Below, one piece after another: positions 46,690 to 58,480 of a stretch of DNA of 64,000 nt. The stretch is taken from contig CM056742.1 in assembly GCA_029851415.1 (NCBI GenBank), positions 10,705,736 through 10,769,735 on the forward strand, written 5' to 3'. The DNA comes from Eretmocerus hayati (Eukaryota > Arthropoda > Insecta > Hymenoptera > Aphelinidae). Positions within the stretch are counted from its first letter, which is position 1; the number at the start of each line of letters is the position of its first letter. Below the pieces are notes generated by a model that was not told the origin of the DNA, searched no databases, and was given only the letters and a program-made list of their open reading frames with translations. The position numbers were made by a program, and so were the translations under genes.

Positions 46690-47470
46690 TCAAATGAAAA
46701 TTTTACTCAGAGTTTTAGCATTTTTGCCCGACAAACTTCACAAATAGATATAAAAAACACTACAAAATCTTACTGGTATCTTGAAACTCATTGTCAACCA
46801 AAAGTCGTTATACCACAGAATCCGAACAGGGATCTTCCCGGATGAAACCATGACCCTTTTTCCGAGAGAAGAAATTTTTCACCCAAAACTCCAGAGTCGT
46901 CATCTTTAAACCGACTGTATCGAAATTCCATCACAATCAGATGATAGATATTGTTGGAAAAACCTGCCTCTAGATGTCCCGAATCTCTCTGACATGCTTC
47001 CTCAAGAAAACAACTCAGCATATGCGCTACTTCTTCAAATGAATATTCATTTTTTTCTCCATATCTCCCTCCATAACTCGTTCATTTCACTTTCAATGAC
47101 CACGAGACACACTTTTTCGGCATTCTGAATCGATTGGTTGATACCAATTTTCTTTCAAATTCGTAAAACATGGTTGTAATACTCCTTTGAATTATTATCA
47201 TATAAAGCGGTGCGAGGAAGCATTCTGCAAATGACTTTTAGCAGCGTATTCTCTTTTGAGGCGACCACACATGCAAGCTCACACGGGTGCTGGTTCCGCA
47301 TCGAGAGGGTCATAGTTTCATCTGGGAAGATCCCTGCTCGGCCTCTTTGTCGCAGCGATTTCTGGTTGTCAATGAGATACAAGATATCGGTAAGATTCTG
47401 TACTGTTTTCGTATCCATCTGGTGTATTGGGAGACATTTTTTAAGGTCTTCGAAAAGTCGAACACGTTGT
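46690..47470. mobile_element. Old foldback element, ~0.78 kb
   Basis: Left arm CAGGGATCTTCCCGGATGAA and CTCATTGTCAACCA pair with the complement of TTCATCTGGGAAGATCCCTG and GGTTGTCAATGAG on the right. The pairing continues outward through AATCTTAC...TATCTTG. The middle (~46920-47200) is unpaired. Borders are uncertain. Confidence 0.6.
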
Positions 47471-47665
47471 GTTCGGATTATTCTTGTGTTGTAAATAAGG
47501 GAAAACTTTTCTTATCACGCTTTCTTCCAAAATTAACACGCGATAGATTATTTTGGAAGAATTGATCGGTGAGTATGTGATACAATCATAAACAGAAAGT
47601 CTCATATCGTGATGTTCATTACAGATGAGCCTGCTAGTAAATACGATTTGCTGGAAAAAACCATA

Positions 47666-48504
47666 ATAAGGTCAGTGTACCCAACTTGCCCCTATTAAGC
47701 CATTTTCCTAATAACTCTAGGCCATCTCAATATTTCCCAAAGTACCTTCACTCATTTTGAAGCCTGTCTCAAGAACTTCAAAATGAATTGAGGTACTATC
47801 AATTCGGACCAAGTGGAGCCAAATTGTGTTGATTCTCCAAAAAGGTGATTTTTGAGAGTTTATAAAAGCGTGTACCCAACTTGCCCCCATCATTTAAAAC
47901 AATGTGAATCGGCGATGAAGGTCATCAAACTCGTTTTGATCGGTCTTTATCACCGTGCAGCGACATTGGAGCTTTGAGATGTCCCAAAACACTGTTTTCG
48001 ACCTATTTTGATGCGGTAAACCCGTTCTGAGTGGTGAAAAAAGCCATACCGCACACCTGTCCGAGATAACCATATGGGGGCATGTTGGGTACATTCTGAT
48101 GTCGGCCTTCTTGTTTCTCAAATCATCTCCGTGTTTTGTACATAATACCGCGCCAAATTAGGTTTTTGCACCTCTAAAGGGCGGATTTTGAAAGTCTTGA
48201 GACAAGGTATCGAATGCGCTAAAGTACGTCAAGATTGGTCGAAAGAAAATGAATTAGCGCCGGTTAGAGTGCTCGCGATTTCCTCGGGGATTTCTTAACC
48301 GTGCAAACTTGAAAAATGAAACAATCACTTAAAATTTTCTGGAGAACGCAGGAATGATTCGGGGTTGACGCAAACTACTTACTTCCTCGTATTTTAATAT
48401 AACAAACGTGAAAAAAAATTGCCGGGAGGCCAAGGAGTGCCCATCCCCGAGATCGGCATATGGGGGCAAGTTGGGTACTGAGGCAAGTTGGGTACACTCA
48501 CCTT
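47666..48504 (+). mobile_element. GTACCCAACTTGCC element, full-length copy
   Basis: TIRs AAGGTCAGTGTACCCAACTT and the complement of AAGTTGGGTACACTCACCTT bound ~840 bp. Extra internal copies of (GGGGC)AAGTTGGGTAC lie near 47875, 48085 and 48470. It encodes no transposase. It is a non-autonomous DNA element, and the family recurs four more times in this window. It lies 380 bp upstream of IR gene D. Confidence 0.75.
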
Positions 48505-48882
48505 ATATACTATGGGTTTTTCAAATATTAGAAGTATCTTCTCTGATAAAGTTGATGATAATTCTGATGAGGAAAATCATTAGTTGCCATTCATTACGAA
48601 AAAATATACATCGTATTGGACTTTATGTACTCTGTCACTTGGACTATTTGTTTATCATTTGGGGTGAATATTTGTCATTTGCGACGACGAAAACATGAAT
48701 ACATATCTCATCGTTGGATCTGATCGCAGACTCATTTGGTTGTTATTCACTGAAAGATTGGTTATCGACGATGCATAGACAGCAGAATGTTCCGATTTCA
48801 TTAGTTCAAGAGGAAGTTATAGAGAAATAGTTCCGTGGAAAATAGTGAAAGTTAGTATTTTGTTGGTTGACACAGTGACAAC
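48505..48882 (+). promoter_or_regulatory. Upstream region of IR gene D
   Basis: AT-rich 380 bp between the transposon and the ATG of gene D. The promoter is expected here by position; no element can be assigned. Confidence 0.3.
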
Positions 48883-51620
48883 ATGCACCTGAAAATCGTT
48901 CTGTGCCTCGCCATTTTCACATCGTTCCAAACCCGGAGTTGGGCAGATGAGAGTCAACCTCCCATGGAGTACATTATTGGTTATATAAAGGACAATTTAT
49001 CGACGTACCAAGTGACAGTTATGACAAAATCTATAAACGCACTGGGTTCATTCAGTTCCAGTATCGTCAAAACCATGATTGACGAATTTTCGAGTGTTGT
49101 GGTGGATACCAGCACAATTGAGAGACCATCGATGAGTGTATCGGAAAAATTGTGGAACCGCACGGTAGATCAGTCAAAACTGAAGATTGGTATAGTAGAA
49201 CTCCAGCATAATTCAGATACTTTTAAGGAGTTATCATACGTACTCGATTTCTTCATGACGTATAGCGAGTTTGTTCGTGGAAAATGCATAATATTCCTGG
49301 TCAATGGGAATGGCCAGAGTCTTGAACAATTTCTGAACTACGCTTGGTCGAAGGACTTTTTAGATCTAACAGTCATTGAATGGATCGATGAAGGTTCGAA
49401 AAAAACTATCCAATCGGGGAATACTTCGACCAAAAAGGTTCTCAATCATGTCTTTGATCCATTTAAAAAAATCTACACAAGGAATATATTGACGAATAAG
49501 ACCAATATTCTGCCGAATAAAGTGATGAATTTGAGGAGGCACAGGTTTAATCTGAGTGTCGACAAGCAATTCATTGTGTATTACGATAGAAACTACACTA
49601 AGAAAGGGAGAATATTTACGTATCACGGTAAAGACACTATTAGAATGAGATTGATTGCTGAAGCTCTGAATTTCACAGCAAATACTCATTTTGTTGATGA
49701 AACCAGTTTCTACTCCGCCGACTCAGGTTCTGGCGATATTTTCTTGGGTATACCCATCTTTTCAAATTCTTGTGACTTTGTCAACTGTTTGTACACGCCG
49801 ATATCAGTACATGTACTTTTTGAGTTTCTACAGACTAAGATCACAGAGAACTACATCAGTTTGACTTCTATTATTGCATTCAGTGCTCTTTTATTGTTGA
49901 CTTTAGTTTTCTTCTTGATTTCACGAGCCTTTAAATTGGATAAGGGAGTATGGTCGATTCCAAAAATAAGTTATGCATTGATGGGGGGTACGATAGAGGT
50001 TCAAGAAAATATTAATTGGAGAGAAAAGTATCTGTTGGTGACGGTATACTTTACCTCAATAATTGTGATGGCCTTAATATCGGATGAATTACTCAAGATG
50101 AGCATAATGAAACGAGAGTTCCTCAGGTTGTGACGGATGAGTAATATCCGTCCTGCCTCTCTCCTGGGCCAAGTAATACAATTTATAATCTAATCACAAA
50201 GTTATTGTTTCAGCAAGAGCCGAGCAAAGGAGAGGACATTTTTAAGGTAAGAGAGAGAGAGACAGAGAAAGCACACTATAGCGAGACGGGCCCGCGCGGG
50301 TTATAGATATAGCAGTAGCCATACTTCCCCTCGCGCTCCCTCCCCTCGCGCGCCATTTCATCATCACCACGCTGCCGGCGGCAGACTTACGTCGTGTTCG
50401 GTTGGATGAGCACGTGCCGTCGCTCGCTCAATTCTGCTCCGTTTTTGCCGCGCGTTTCCTCGTCGCCGCTACACAAAGTCACGGTACGCGCGTGCATATT
50501 AGACCTGGTGCAGTGGTCTCGCGACCGACCCTGTATTTAGCGGATTATTCGAGGAGCCCGGTGCAGCTTCCTGACCATACGAGGTCAAATCGCCGACCGT
50601 GCCAAGCGTCTCATCAGCGACCGTCCCAAGGCCGACTTGCGTCTCGTGGCCATCCTGCGCCCAGTAGCCGACGTCGTCTTCAAGGACCAAATTCAACATT
50701 CTGTAAGTGCTAGCTCGAATTCTCTCTCTCTCTTTCTGTGGCCAGTAGAATGTATTCCTCTTCGTGCCCTCCCGACCTCGTGCTCGAGCTTGCGCAAGTA
50801 CTCTCACGGTCTAATGACCTTTTGTAAATAATCTGTAAGTATGTTTCGACTTCTTCTTATTTATTTTCATTAAAGCTTCGGTGCTTAACTTCATCACCTT
50901 GCTCTTATCATTTCATGCTCCCTCTCAACATGCAAAATATAGAGTAAGTAACCCACAAAATTAAACCAGGCTCTGCCTGGATGTGCCTGAGTAAACCCAG
51001 TCACAAGGTTCAAAAGTCTTGAAGAAATAGCTAATTCTGATATAGATTTACGCGTGGATGACGATACGAAATATGAACTAACATTACAAGGGAAATACAA
51101 TTCTGTCTTTCAAAAAGTAGCCAGAATGGCTGTTGCTGTGGGCTCAGAAACCGACTTGTTACGAGAAAATGTGACGGACACGGTACTTATCGGACACATC
51201 AAAGGCCCAATGCACAGTGACCACTCCACCGTCACCGCTTTCAGTGAACAGAATAAATACTTGACTGTCGCACAAGAAAATATTCGATCAAGCATAGGTG
51301 TTTTACCATTGAGGAATAATTTTCCTTTGAAAGATGAGTTCGGTAGGGTTTTTTGGAAATTGTTTGAAACTGGTTTGTTGACGAGATCTTCAGAAATTGA
51401 TAATTATATGTCTTTGAGGGATTACTATCGTAGTAAAGAACATCAGGCAGTAGAAATTCACTGGCGTAATACTGAGAGAAATGACGAAATGAAGGAAATT
51501 TCATTGAGTAAAAAATTTACTTTGATAATGGTGATAGGGTATTCCTCGGCTTTTATCGTTTTAGCATGTGAGATGATTGTGAATAAAATCAACTTGATAT
51601 ATGCATACATCAGAAGTTAA
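48883..51620 (+). CDS. Divergent ionotropic receptor D, ~618 aa, coding frame split by a solo LTR
   Basis: Long-form IR. Residues 1-21 are a signal peptide (MHLKIVLCLAIFTSFQTRSWA), followed by ~220 residues of amino-terminal region. Lobe S1 has GKDTIRMRLIAEALNF (~249-264). The first membrane helix is ~325-349, the pore region ~355-372 (SYALMGGTIEV), and the next helix ~383-404 (YLLVTVYFTSIIVMALIS). The frame to 50128 continues in phase at 51010 with FKSLEEIANSDIDL, lobe S2 and a last helix (FTLIMVIGYSSAFIVLACEM), stopping at 51618-51620. Between lies an 877-bp LTR plus one copy of its AGGT duplication. Without it the gene is one exon of 1857 nt. Unspliced, translation stops within three codons of the insertion, leaving 416 aa without S2. 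Spliced at CTCAG|GT and CAAG|GT, it would be whole. It belongs to a different IR lineage from the intron-rich A-C. Ligand unknown. Confidence 0.85.
50129..51005 (+). mobile_element. Solo LTR inserted in IR gene D, 877 bp
   Basis: Begins TGTGACGG and ends CCCAGTCACA: canonical TG...CA with inverted TGTGAC/GTCACA tips. It is flanked by the 4-bp duplication AGGT (50125-50128 and 51006-51009). The interior is CpG-rich with a GA tract (50249-50272), a TATA-like TTATAGATATA at 50299 and ATTAAA at about 50869, as expected for an LTR promoter and polyadenylation region. A 4-bp duplication and TGTGAC tips fit Gypsy-type retrotransposons. No gag-pol body is attached, so it is a solo LTR left by recombination. 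The frames inside it, 50402-50831, are not receptor sequence. Confidence 0.8.
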
Positions 51621-52497
51621 ATGATAGATTGACTAAAAAATCGACACACACGATAAATTAACATGATCAAGTGTAATATCAGACTCACAAAATAGATGGA
51701 ATACGGAACTCTGATGAATTATTTGTATAGACAAATAATTGAAATTGAAGAATATAATAGGATTTTTCGATTCGAGGGTGGGAAGTTTGGTTTTGCTTTT
51801 TGAGTGATTGTTTTTGGCCTACACCCTGTCGAGGGTCGAAATTATATCACGAGTAAAGCAAAAAACTTCACGCCCGAGTATCGAAATACGTTTTTCGATC
51901 GACTGGGCGTAAAATGAACGAAAACTGCCGTGCGTAAAATACTGTCTTACGCACAGTCAATTGAAAAATAATAATAATAATAAAGATTAGCATATCTAGT
52001 GGGTCTGGAGGTAGCCCATCGTTTATTAAACAATCAAATTCAATGAGCTAGAATCGTCCAATTTCATCGATTAACATTTAATGATTGGCTTCATTTATCT
52101 ACCGATGAATCGTTACATGAGTAGATTAAAAAAAGTTGACCTCTCTAGGCGCATTGGAATGAGATTCTACGATTATAGAGAGAATTCATTTGCTCCTTAT
52201 TGAGATATGGATGCTCATCTTACGTCTCCGAATAATAACGCGACGGTTCTTGCATATAATTAACAACTGTAATCGAATTTTCTTTAATGAGATATAAACT
52301 TGTCCTACCACTCTGGCAAATCCATATGATATACGGTCTGAAAAATGTTACATTTGAATGCATGGTACATAACTTGTACTCTTTACATTTGATTCAACAA
52401 TACAATGTAGATTGCCGGAACAACTTCGTCTGAGGAGAGATCGGTTCACAGAGACTAGCGAAGTATGAAATTATTACAAGGAAAAATCTTCTTTGTA
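51621..52497. other. 3' flank of IR gene D, no gene recognised
   Basis: Contains GGGTCGAAATTATATCAC and a hairpin-rich stretch (51835-51960) resembling the small hairpin at 4077, and an AAT trinucleotide run (51966-51983). Confidence 0.4.
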
Positions 52498-52650
52498 CAG
52501 TAGAACTTCCTGAGTGAAATATCCTCAAGTGAAAATGTTCTGTAAGTGCAATGTGTAGAATCAAAAACTTTACATTGGTTCCTCTGGAAATTTTCCTCAA
52601 CAAATGAAACTCTCGATAAGTGAAACACCTTCGTAAGTGAAACGATTCTC
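52498..52650 (+). mobile_element. Pogo-like element remnant
   Basis: TA followed by CAGTAGAACTTCCTGAGTGA, and later repeated (A)AGTGAAA phrases. It resembles the start of pogo/Tigger-type ends, but the matching right end is not found. Confidence 0.4.
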
Positions 52651-53152
52651 GAAGACCCATTCTATCTGAACTGATGTTTTGATGTTTGACGCCCTGCGTG
52701 ACCGAAATACGTAACTAGAATCTGCGAGATATCTGCGGGAAAGAACTTTGAAATCATTGTCAGATTTGGCCAGATACTCATCATCCCAAAGTGAGCCACA
52801 ATATGTCGAATATGATTGATGAGGATGCAATCCAAGCTCAAAGGAAACGTATCATCAAATCTCAAGAATAGAACGAAGTTACATGAACGACTATTCTCCT
52901 AAGATAACAATTAATCAGACGAATGGTGTGGGAAACGGAGATAATGATAAGAAAATACTGTTTTCGACGTCTGTGCGGGAAAGATCCATGTTCGTGCGGA
53001 TTTTTGATCTTCTTCCCCAAGCTACGTCGACTATGAAAAAATACTATTCGACACTTCGACGGGGTGGTTCCCGCTCCCGAGCGATGATTTCAACCCTCGC
53101 CTTCGGCTCGGGCCGCAAGAACCGACATTTCCGCCCTCGTATCGAAATGTAC
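52651..53152. other. Hairpin-rich unassigned sequence
   Basis: A frame at 52883-53353 on the plus strand runs through hairpin repeats (CCCTCGCCTTCGGCTCGGG-like) and the adjacent MITE, so it is not a gene. Confidence 0.4.
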
Positions 53153-53154
53153 TA

Positions 53155-53328
53155 CAGTGGAGTCCACTTAAGACGAAACTCAAGGGACCGGGAAAATCCT
53201 TTCGTCTTATCCGTATTTCGTATTAAGAGTATCAAGGACTTAGCACAGGAAATTCACGGCACCGAGCACTTCTTTCGTAATAAGCGTTATTTCGTATTAA
53301 GTGTTTTCGTCTTAAGCGGACTCCACTG
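53155..53328. mobile_element. Pogo-like MITE, 174 bp
   Basis: CAGTGGAGTCCACTTAAGAC at the left matches the complement of GTCTTAAGCGGACTCCACTG at the right with one mismatch. It is flanked by TA on both sides (53153-53154 and 53329-53330). Ends beginning CAGT(G/A)GA and TA duplication fit pogo/Tigger. Confidence 0.8.
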
Positions 53329-53330
53329 TA

Positions 53331-54181
53331 TTCTCACTGTTTGGACTATTTAATATTTTATTAATAAATATATCATGTGACAATTTTGTGTTAGGTTTTA
53401 TTCTTAAGATGTATGTGTATTGTAATGATGTCTCATCAATTTATTGTGTTTTTTGATGTATACTTTCGGAATAAAATGATCTGTAAGTATAACCAGCGTT
53501 CTCTGATTCTGGTTTATTTTCTCATCACCACGGGTCAGAAACTGTGCATCTGATATTTCATCCTCCTGAATCTGCTGACATTGGACCTCACTTATCAGCT
53601 TCGGATAGATTTTTTGACACAAAAAAAGTCTAAAACTAGTTGAACATGACGAAAAATGGCAAAATTACAGAATTGGAAAAGCTTTGGTTTTTTTCATTCT
53701 TCTAAAAAGTAGAAGCTTATGGGGGCCTCATTGTTGTCAAGTTACATTCTTGGTACCGTCACAGATTTTCGAGGATCTCTCCAAATTTTTACGATGTATG
53801 CAAAACAATTCTTCACGAATATAGGTTTTCGGGCATGTCCACTGTAATGGACACTTTCAGTCAGCGGTTCAAGTGAAACACCCTTGCAAGCGTAACGGTT
53901 TTGTTAGGAACCAAGGGGTAATTCACTTTGGGGGTTTCACTGCTGTATTACACCTACACATTCAGACGTGGAGGCTCTTTATGTGAGTGGAAGAAAGAGA
54001 TTATGCGTAATGTAAATTGTCTTATCTTCTTTAGGTAGTTTCGAACACAAATAAAAGTCTTCTCGCAGTAATAATACCTGATTTCAACCAGGTTTGATAC
54101 AAGAATTTCCTTCGCCTGATTTTATACGGGAAGTGAATTTTGCTCAAAAAACAAGGAAGCACGCCCTTTCGACAGAAATAT
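53331..54181. other. No gene recognised
   Basis: AT-rich. 53835-53950 has a diverged pogo-like phrase pair (CCACTGTAATGGACACTTTC ... TTCACTGCTGTA). Confidence 0.4.
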
Positions 54182-55340
54182 AATGTAAGTATATACCCAA
54201 CTTGCCTCCATTAAGCTATTTTCTCAACGACTCTGGTCTACTTCAATCTCAGTTCATCTCGAAGCTTGCTCCGAGACCTTCAAAATGATTTGAATTACGT
54301 CTGATTCCCATGAATTGGAGCAGAACTGTATCTTCAGGAGGCACCAGCGCCCAAACTTTTTAAGTCATTTCGATTTGGAAAAATTATGGCACATACTCCG
54401 TGATCCAAGGAATCTATTGCAGTTTCGAAATATGCGGGTTGCCAACCTTATTTTTGAGAAAAAATTCTCAAAGTATTGGAATTTAACACGGCGTCTTATG
54501 GATGATGACCACGGAATGAGTCATATCTTAAAATTTAACAGTGTTACCGCGACGAGCAACTGTCCAAGCATGCATTATTTATAGACGAATGGAATGTCAT
54601 TGAAAAACATGCATGTTGCCGACTTGTAAAAGGCAGGAAAACATTCGAAAGGATCAAATCTGTCAAAAAACAAGTGTGCAGTGGCTTACTCGACCGCTGC
54701 ACGCTTGCGCGAGCGCGAGCTTGGGTTGTGTATGTGTGTCGGTGAGCGAGCGCGTTTCGTAGCCTGGCGCTTGTGTTGGTAGGGGCAGGGCCTAACTGCT
54801 CGTGATACGTTACCCAACGCCGATGCCTCCTTAATTTTTCCCCAACAATTTGATGTCAATTAAGTGTTTCTATCGCCGTGCAAGCATTAGGAGCTTTTTA
54901 CCGATCCTAAACACTATTCCCAACCTATTTAGACGTGATAAACACGTTCTGAGTGGTGGAAAGAGTCGTATACTGCATGCTTCTCAACCACATGGGAGCA
55001 TGGTGAGTACACTCCGTTTTTCAGAGTTTTGAAACTCTGAAATACGGATTTTGAAAGTCTTGAAGAAAAATCAAATGCGTTGAACTTCAGTATGTTAAGA
55101 TTGGTTGAACTGAAAAAATTTGGCACCGGTTTTAGTGAACGCGATTTCTTCGGTGATTCCTTAGCCGTGCAAACACGAAAAATGGAAAAATCACTTTGAA
55201 TTTTCTGTAGAACGCAGAAATGATCCGGGGTCGATGCAAACTACGGACTTCCTCATATTCTAACGAAACAAACGTATAATAAAATTGCCGGGAGTCCAGG
55301 GGTGCCCATTCCTGAGATCGGCATCTGTTGGCAAGTCCTT
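54182..55340 (+). mobile_element. GTACCCAACTTGCC element, diverged and interrupted copy
   Basis: Matches the 47666 copy from TATACCCAACTTGCCTCCAT through AATTGCCGGGAGTCCAGGGG and GAGATCGGCATCTG. A GC-rich stretch at about 54670-54800 (GCTTGCGCGAGCGCGAGC) has no counterpart and is probably a later insertion. Confidence 0.6.
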
Positions 55341-56589
55341 ACGATGGATGAGACTGGGGAAACTCGGGAGAGAACTGCTGAATAAATCTCAAAGATGGAC
55401 CAGGAGTGATCTGCATCAGCTGAACAAGTTCCTTTCCGTGTAAAACTCAGTGACCGATTTTCTATTTGGAATCGATCAAGTAAATTCTAATTTAAGAGAA
55501 TATACTCATCTCGAGCATCATTTCATGAATTTTCATGTAAAGTGGTTCACAACGGAGTATTATGGAGAATAGCATGAAGCAGTTATTCCTAAAAGATTCT
55601 CGAGTGGTCAAACCGTAGTTAAAAATATTGGGGAAAACTCCGGACGGGTTTCCTGTTGGAAATATGATGAGATAGGATGAATATATTACTTCAGATTGTT
55701 TGTAACTCCTCGTGGACCCTATGTCACGCAAGAGCCTATTGTAGGCTATTCTGAAGTAATTATTCAAGAATAATAGCTCCCAATAATTGTAAAGATGTTC
55801 GGGACGTTTTACTCGTTAGTGCGTGTCAATTTTTAGGTTATAATGTGTACCACTGTACTCGATTTATGATAATCTTCGAGGGAATAAAAACTCGGATGAA
55901 CTCGAGTTGATTATACTTCCTAGGTTTGGAATCCACATTAGCTCACAATGTGACTGTCAGTTGGGCAATCGCGACTGCCAACCGGGTGGCCACCGCCAAA
56001 TTTGTCTGCGGTCTGCTGTGTTTTGGCTTCTACAATGATTAGAAATGAACTCCAAGTCTTGATCAAGAGGTTTATCTTCTGAGAGTCAGGCTAACGTAAT
56101 CTTACCTCGAGGACCTCACACATCTTATATGGGTATTTCATATTGTTGCTTCAAACAATTAGCATTGATATATTTGGTTAATCAAAACAACGCTCGTGTG
56201 CTCTCTTACTTTCCGTAGTAACTGTCATCGTGCATTTATAAGAATTTGAAGAGACGTATGGAACTCTACCCACTAATATTTTACGAATTCAGTGGTATAA
56301 CCTATAGCATACATTCTACAAAACAAACATACGTCAGTAAGAATGTGACTCCTGGAATGCAGCTATTAAAAATGCTTGGTGTGTAAGGCCGAATCCCGCG
56401 TCAGATCTGCAGCACTTGCTCATTTTTAGAATTTTTCACCTTAAATTTGTTGCATCTTGCTCTGAGAAAGAAATCAGTCTGAGCGTAAGGATTTATCTGT
56501 GTCGCGAAGCATCTTGATTTCTAAAAAACTTTTTGTATGACTTCGAAAAATTTTTATACGAAAAATTCATAAAAAATGTTTTTATACGA
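55341..56589. other. No gene recognised
   Basis: AT-rich. No convincing exon, repeat or RNA gene seen. Confidence 0.4.
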
Positions 56590-56767
56590 CTCGACGCGCA
56601 AACTGCGTGTTTTCACGCTTCATCGCTGGAAACGCGCAGTTTGACCGTCTCGTTGTATGAAGCAGCATATGCGTCTCGTGCCAAAAACTTCGTTCTTCAC
56701 GAAAACCATGTTGAACGATTCGCGAGGAACAAAGGTTTTTGGCACTCGACACATAATATACTATTGT
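56590..56767. repeat. Hairpin-rich dispersed repeat
   Basis: Two hairpins: AAACTGCGTGTTT / AAACGCGCAGTTT and GTGCCAAAAAC / GTTTTTGGCAC. The end CTCGACACATAATATACTATT is shared (one change) with the repeat at 12330-12480. Confidence 0.5.
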
Positions 56768-56779
56768 GAGTTTTTGCGA

Positions 56780-57345
56780 GTGTATTCTTAATTTACCCCT
56801 ACGAAGGAAAGAGGCCTATTTTCATGAGATTATACGGTTTTTTTTGTAAAATCGGGATATTTCGGCTCCCAGACCTCCAAATGAGACGTACTTTAGCTCA
56901 TTTTGCGGGTTCTTCTACCCTCTTTTGAATTTCCATAGTTAGATTGATGTATTCTGATGGAGTGAACAACGAGTTTGAAAGAAAAAAAAAAACCACGGGG
57001 GCAAATTAAGATTTCTGCACTTTTTTAGTAAGATGAGCGTAGAATCGGCTAGAAATTGAATTTTGCAATTTCGTAAAAAGCATCTTAAAGTTGAAACAAG
57101 AACAAAAAAATGAGTTGGAGGACGTTGGAATTGATCATATAAATTTTGTTTGGGATTACCCTTTAGTGACTTATAGAAAAGAACTCGATAGCACCGAAAA
57201 CCACGTTTTCGTAGTAAGAGATGTGCGGGTCATTGAGGATAGGTCCAGAACCTTTATTTTCTCATATTTTAACATAACAAACATGATAAAAAAATGCACG
57301 GCAAGGTCTGCGGGTGCGTACATCCGAGAACTTCAGTAGGATCAA
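56780..57345 (+). mobile_element. GTACCCAACTTGCC element, decayed right part
   Basis: The block TCATATTTTAACATAACAAA followed by TGATAAAAAAATGCACGGCA corresponds to the right third of the 47666 copy (CGTATTTTAATATAACAAAC, then AATTGCCGGGAGG). The rest is too diverged to align by eye. Confidence 0.45.
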
Positions 57346-57601
57346 ATTGAGGAATGTGGGAAAATTATGCACAGTTACCTCAATAATTTAGAGATGACAT
57401 AAGAGTCAACATTGTTCAAAAGCAAACCCTATCCACACGGCTTCAATATCTTGAGCTCATTGCTGCTCAAGCAATAGGTTGTTCCAATCGTGGGGAGGTG
57501 ATGATTTTTGTGTGTAAAATTCAACATAGAACCTTAGTGGGCATCGGAATTCATCTCATATCAAATTCTCATAGGTATACGTATATGCTCTAATATCTAA
57601 G
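57346..57601. other. Spacer between two copies of the dispersed element
   Basis: AT-rich, nothing recognised. Confidence 0.4.
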
Positions 57602-58380
57602 GTCAATGTACCCAACTTGCCTCCATTAAGCCATTGTCTTAATAACTTTGGCCCGTCCCCATATTTCCCAACGTACCTTAGCTCGTTTTAAAGCTTGTCT
57701 CAATACCTTCAAAATAAGTTAAGGTACATCCAATTTGAACCAACTGGAACCAAACTGTTTTAGTTCTCCCAAAAGGTGATTTTTGAGAGTTTACAAAAGT
57801 GTGTACCCAACTTGCCCCCATTAAGCCTTTTTCTTAATAACTTTAGTTTACTTCAACCTTTTTTAACGTGCTTTAGCTCATTTTGAAGCTCGTTTAAAGA
57901 CCTTTAAAATGCACTCAACCACGTCTAATTGGGATCAATTGGAGCCGAACTGTCGCAATTCTTCCGAAATAAATGATGGAAATCGCCGATAGAGTGTTTT
58001 TATCGCCGTGCACGCACATTTGGAGCTTTTCGTTGGTTCGAAACACTATTTCTAACCTATTTTGACGCGATAAATACGTTCTGAGTGGTAAAAAAGTCGT
58101 TCTGCACGCCCTTTAGAGATAAACGTATGGGGGCATGTTAAAGTACACTCGGATGTTGGCATCCTTGTTTACAAATCGTCTCCGTGTTTTGCACATAAAA
58201 CAGCTCCATATTCAAATTTTGCAATTTTGAAAAATGGATTTCGAAGGTCTCGAAACAAGGAATCGAATGCGCTAAGATACGTCAAGATTGGTTGAACTCA
58301 AAAAATCTGGCGCCGATTTTACTGAAGGCGATTCCCTCGGTGCTTTCTTAGCTAAGCAATCACGAAAAATAGAAAAATCA
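57602..58380 (+). mobile_element. GTACCCAACTTGCC element, copy truncated by the assembly gap
   Basis: Starts AGGTCAATGTACCCAACTTG and matches the 47666 copy closely. A second GTGTACCCAACTTGCCCCCA lies inside at about 57810, so this copy may be two overlapping or tandem insertions. It runs into the run of N at 58381. Confidence 0.7.
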
Positions 58381-58480
58381 NNNNNNNNNNNNNNNNNNNN
58401 NNNNNNNNNNNNNNNNNNNNNNNNNNNNNNNNNNNNNNNNNNNNNNNNNNNNNNNNNNNNNNNNNNNNNNNNNNNNNNNN
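58381..58480. other. Assembly gap (100 N)
   Basis: A run of exactly 100 N, a conventional placeholder for a gap of unknown size. It lies between a transposon copy and a satellite array, both of which commonly break assemblies. Confidence 0.99.

Noticed and set aside
50402..50831. Overlapping GC-rich open frames between the two halves of IR gene D
   Set aside because: They lie wholly inside the solo LTR (TG...CA ends, AGGT duplication). LTR sequence is not expected to encode protein.
52883..53353. A 156-codon plus-strand frame
   Set aside because: Its second half is the pogo-like MITE and its middle is hairpin repeat; no domain.
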